Notes under the pieces: model-generated
Database searches by the model: none
Seen by the model: the letters and a program-made list of their open reading frames with translations, nothing else
Told to the model about the DNA's origin: nothing
In this document: positions 25,568-27,221 of the stretch, in pieces
How positions within the stretch are numbered: position 1 is the stretch's first letter
Layout of the letters: each line of letters begins with the position of its first letter
Source: DASTQL01 sp035462845
GTDB taxonomy: Bacteria; Actinomycetota; Actinomycetes; Jiangellales; Jiangellaceae
Length of the DNA stretch: 27,221 bases
Assembly: GCA_035462845.1 (NCBI GenBank)
Contig: DATHTV010000005.1
Span: 1 to 27,221, forward strand
Reading direction: 5' to 3'
Program-made: the position numbers and the translations under genes

Positions 25568-25604
25568 CCCACCGGCCCGCGGGTCGCCGGCGTGGTCGTC
25601 GGGG

Positions 25605-26930
25605 TCAGCCGGCGAAGAGCAGGAGCAGGCCGCCGACGGTGTAGGCGACCATCACCGCCAGCAGCGGCAGCTGGCCGACCACCGCGGACCGGCGCGGGAA
25701 GACCCGTACCGAGCGGTCGTGGGCCGACACGATGCCCAGCACGTGGCCCAGGACGACGGCCGAGACCTGGAGGTTCGCCACCAGCGAGGGCTGGTTGGCC
25801 AGGCTGCGGTCGACCAGCCGGTCGCCCGTACCGAGCCAGTCCGCCCCGGTCCCGAGCGGGTCGGACAGCAGCACCAGGGTGTTCTGCCCCTCGAGCACGA
25901 GCAGCGTCACGTAGTGGGCCACCACGTAGCCCACCACGATCGGCACGACCGAGTGGGCGAAGAGGTCGGGCAGCCCGCGTCCGGGGGTCCCGGTGAGCAG
26001 GCCGGCGGCCCGCGTGGCCAGCACGTACGTGACCGCCACGGCCCCGATCCACAGCGACAGGCCGAGCGTGCCGGTGAGCACCGTCGGCAACGGCAGCTCC
26101 TGGGCCCACCTCGCCCACCACGGCGCGTGCTTGGCGCTGTCGTACGCCGTCGAGCCCAGCAGCACGACGACGACGGCCGTCAGGCCCGGGCGTACGGGCG
26201 TGGAGTCGAGGTTCTCCAGCGGGCGGCGTGCCACGAGCACGCCGTCGGCCCGCCGGCCCACCCAGGACAGCCGGGCGACCAGGCCGGAGTAGACCTCGAA
26301 CGGGTCGGCGGCGTCGAGCCACCGGGACCCGAAGACGAACGCACCGAGCAGCAGCACCGCGGCCATCGCGGCGAACCACAGCCGCAGGACCGGGAGCGTC
26401 GCCTGGTCCGGGGCGACCAGCTCGAGCCAGACGAAGGCGAACAGGCCGACCGCCCCGGGCCAGCTGCCCAGCCCCGAGGGCAGCCGCGCCAGGCCGTCGA
26501 GCGGGTCGACCCGCATCGCCCGGCAGGCCAGGAGGTGCACCGTGCGCACCGGGTTGACGAGCTTCCACACCGGCCCGAGCAGCAGCGAGGCGGGGACGAT
26601 GCCGACCCAGAGCAGGACGTAGACGACGCCCGCGGTCGGGTTGGTCGCCAGGTCGGGGCCGAACAGCAGGGCCAGGAGCACGTACCCGGTCGCGACCAGA
26701 CCGGCCACCCGCAGCACCCACCGCAGCCACGACGCGTCCGCGACCGTGGCGAGCCGCCGGGGCAGCGGGCGCCCCGAGCGGTCCCCGCGGTAACGGGGAT
26801 CGCGCCACGCCAGGCCGAGCACGAGGAACGACACGAGCAGCGCCACCGCTGCCCCGGCCACCGCCAGGCCGAAGGGGATCGGCAGGTCCTGACGGCCGCC
26901 GACCCCGTGAGCCAGCACCACGGAGCTCAT
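25605..26930 (-). CDS. Multi-pass integral membrane protein of unknown function
   Basis: 441 residues from an ATG at 26930 overlapping the upstream gene's stop by 4 bp. About ten to eleven hydrophobic helices are visible (for example near 21-42, 72-90, 100-117, 155-175, 183-201, 246-262, 280-305, 325-350 and 420-439). Conserved-looking loops include GPVWKLVNPVRTVH, SRWLDAADPFEVYSGL and a late HVLGIVSAHDRSVRVF with several histidines. Automatic annotation often labels related proteins fenitrothion hydrolase; nothing here shows a hydrolase site, so I do not use that name. Its operon partner is a cupredoxin-like protein, and membrane histidines make a metal-linked role possible. Function unknown. 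Confidence 0.8.
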   Translation of the reverse strand: MSSVVLAHGVGGRQDLPIPFGLAVAGAAVALLVSFLVLGLAWRDPRYRGDRSGRPLPRRLATVADASWLRWVLRVAGLVATGYVLLALLFGPDLATNPTAGVVYVLLWVGIVPASLLLGPVWKLVNPVRTVHLLACRAMRVDPLDGLARLPSGLGSWPGAVGLFAFVWLELVAPDQATLPVLRLWFAAMAAVLLLGAFVFGSRWLDAADPFEVYSGLVARLSWVGRRADGVLVARRPLENLDSTPVRPGLTAVVVVLLGSTAYDSAKHAPWWARWAQELPLPTVLTGTLGLSLWIGAVAVTYVLATRAAGLLTGTPGRGLPDLFAHSVVPIVVGYVVAHYVTLLVLEGQNTLVLLSDPLGTGADWLGTGDRLVDRSLANQPSLVANLQVSAVVLGHVLGIVSAHDRSVRVFPRRSAVVGQLPLLAVMVAYTVGGLLLLFAG

Positions 26931-27221
26931 CGGGCCGCGATCTGCACCAGCATCAGCGCCGAGTCGTGGGTCTCCACGTCGTACAGGCCGGGCTCGGCCG
27001 GCACGAAGTCGAGCACCGCCGGCTGGCCTGCCGCGAGAGGTGCCTCCACGTCCACGCCGTGCACGTGCAGCTCGTCGTCGACGTCGCTGGTCACGACGAG
27101 CCGGACCGGCGTGCCCACGGCGACGTCCACCCGGCTCGCCGCCGTGCTGACCGAGCCGCCGGCGACGGTGACCTCGACCACCGTCGCACCGTCCGGTGCG
27201 GCAGCGGCGCCCGAGCCGACC
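26927..27221 (-). CDS. Cupredoxin-like secreted/lipoprotein, C-terminal part
   Basis: The frame is open from the right edge, so the 5' end is missing; the GTG at 27181 is internal. The visible 97 residues start with a Gly/Ala linker (GSGAAAAPDGA) and then show the Greek-key strands of a cupredoxin: VEVTVAGG, VAVGTPVRLVVTSDVDDELHVHG, and FVPAEPGLYDVETHD ending in MLVQIAAR. His residues in HVHG and ETHD sit where copper or other ligands are found, but the typical Cys of blue copper sites is absent, so it could be a metal-free EfeO-like domain. The linker suggests a signal peptide or lipobox beyond the window. It overlaps the downstream membrane-protein gene by 4 bp, so the two products probably act together outside the cell membrane. 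Confidence 0.75.
   Translation of the reverse strand, partial: VGSGAAAAPDGATVVEVTVAGGSVSTAASRVDVAVGTPVRLVVTSDVDDELHVHGVDVEAPLAAGQPAVLDFVPAEPGLYDVETHDSALMLVQIAAR

Noticed and set aside
24850..26808. Long minus-strand frame running from the membrane-protein gene into the CpaE-like gene
   Set aside because: It is antisense to the CpaE-like gene and out of frame with the membrane protein, whose overlap with the cupredoxin gene fixes the true frame.

Overview
The window is very GC-rich chromosomal DNA from a high-GC Gram-positive bacterium (Actinomycetes). The evidence is the gene order mtrA-mtrB-lpqB-ComF-hpf-(response regulator)-secA followed by an Rv3235-family gene and a LysM gene, a long-form hibernation factor, many GTG starts, and several genes whose start codon sits 6-7 nt after a -10-like hexamer (leaderless style). 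The family cannot be fixed from the sequence alone; Nocardioides-like or Geodermatophilus-like relatives are the best guesses.

Layout. (1) 1-406: the N-terminal part of a DUF222/HNH endonuclease gene (13E12 type), reading leftward off the edge, with an SOS (LexA) box over its promoter. (2) 502-8303: a membrane-protein block of unknown cellular role. A divergent RDD / SpoIIM pair is followed by a leftward operon transcribed GPDPase-membrane-domain protein > DUF4129 > DUF4350 > MoxR ATPase > DUF58. Three of its four junctions are 4-bp stop/start overlaps, which implies co-translation. (3) 8476-12669: rightward mtrA-mtrB-lpqB, the envelope-stress/cell-division two-component system with its lipoprotein partner, divergent from block 2 across a 172-bp spacer holding a 9-bp inverted repeat. 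(4) 12827-20590: ComF-type phosphoribosyltransferase, hpf, an orphan LuxR-type response regulator, a YcaQ/AlkZ-like crosslink glycosylase, a tandem GNAT protein on the other strand, and secA. (5) 20657-25567: Rv3235-family protein and a LysM membrane protein (leftward), a small duplicated beta-barrel-like protein (rightward), an excisionase-type HTH protein (leftward), and an SAF-domain/CpaE-like ATPase pair (rightward). (6) 25605-27221: a multi-pass membrane protein preceded in its operon by a cupredoxin-like protein that runs off the right edge.

How it fits together. Much of the window serves the cell envelope: MtrAB/LpqB signalling, SecA export, LysM wall attachment, and the MoxR/DUF58 membrane block. 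Ribosome hibernation and DNA-damage functions (SOS-controlled HNH gene, YcaQ-like glycosylase) are interspersed. I see no prophage, insertion sequence, CRISPR array, tRNA or rRNA gene. The least explained elements are the MoxR-DUF58-DUF4350-DUF4129 block, the CpaE-like ATPase that has lost both P-loop lysines, the 10-bp-phased repeat upstream of the LysM gene, and the 18-bp tandem repeat at the lpqB stop codon.
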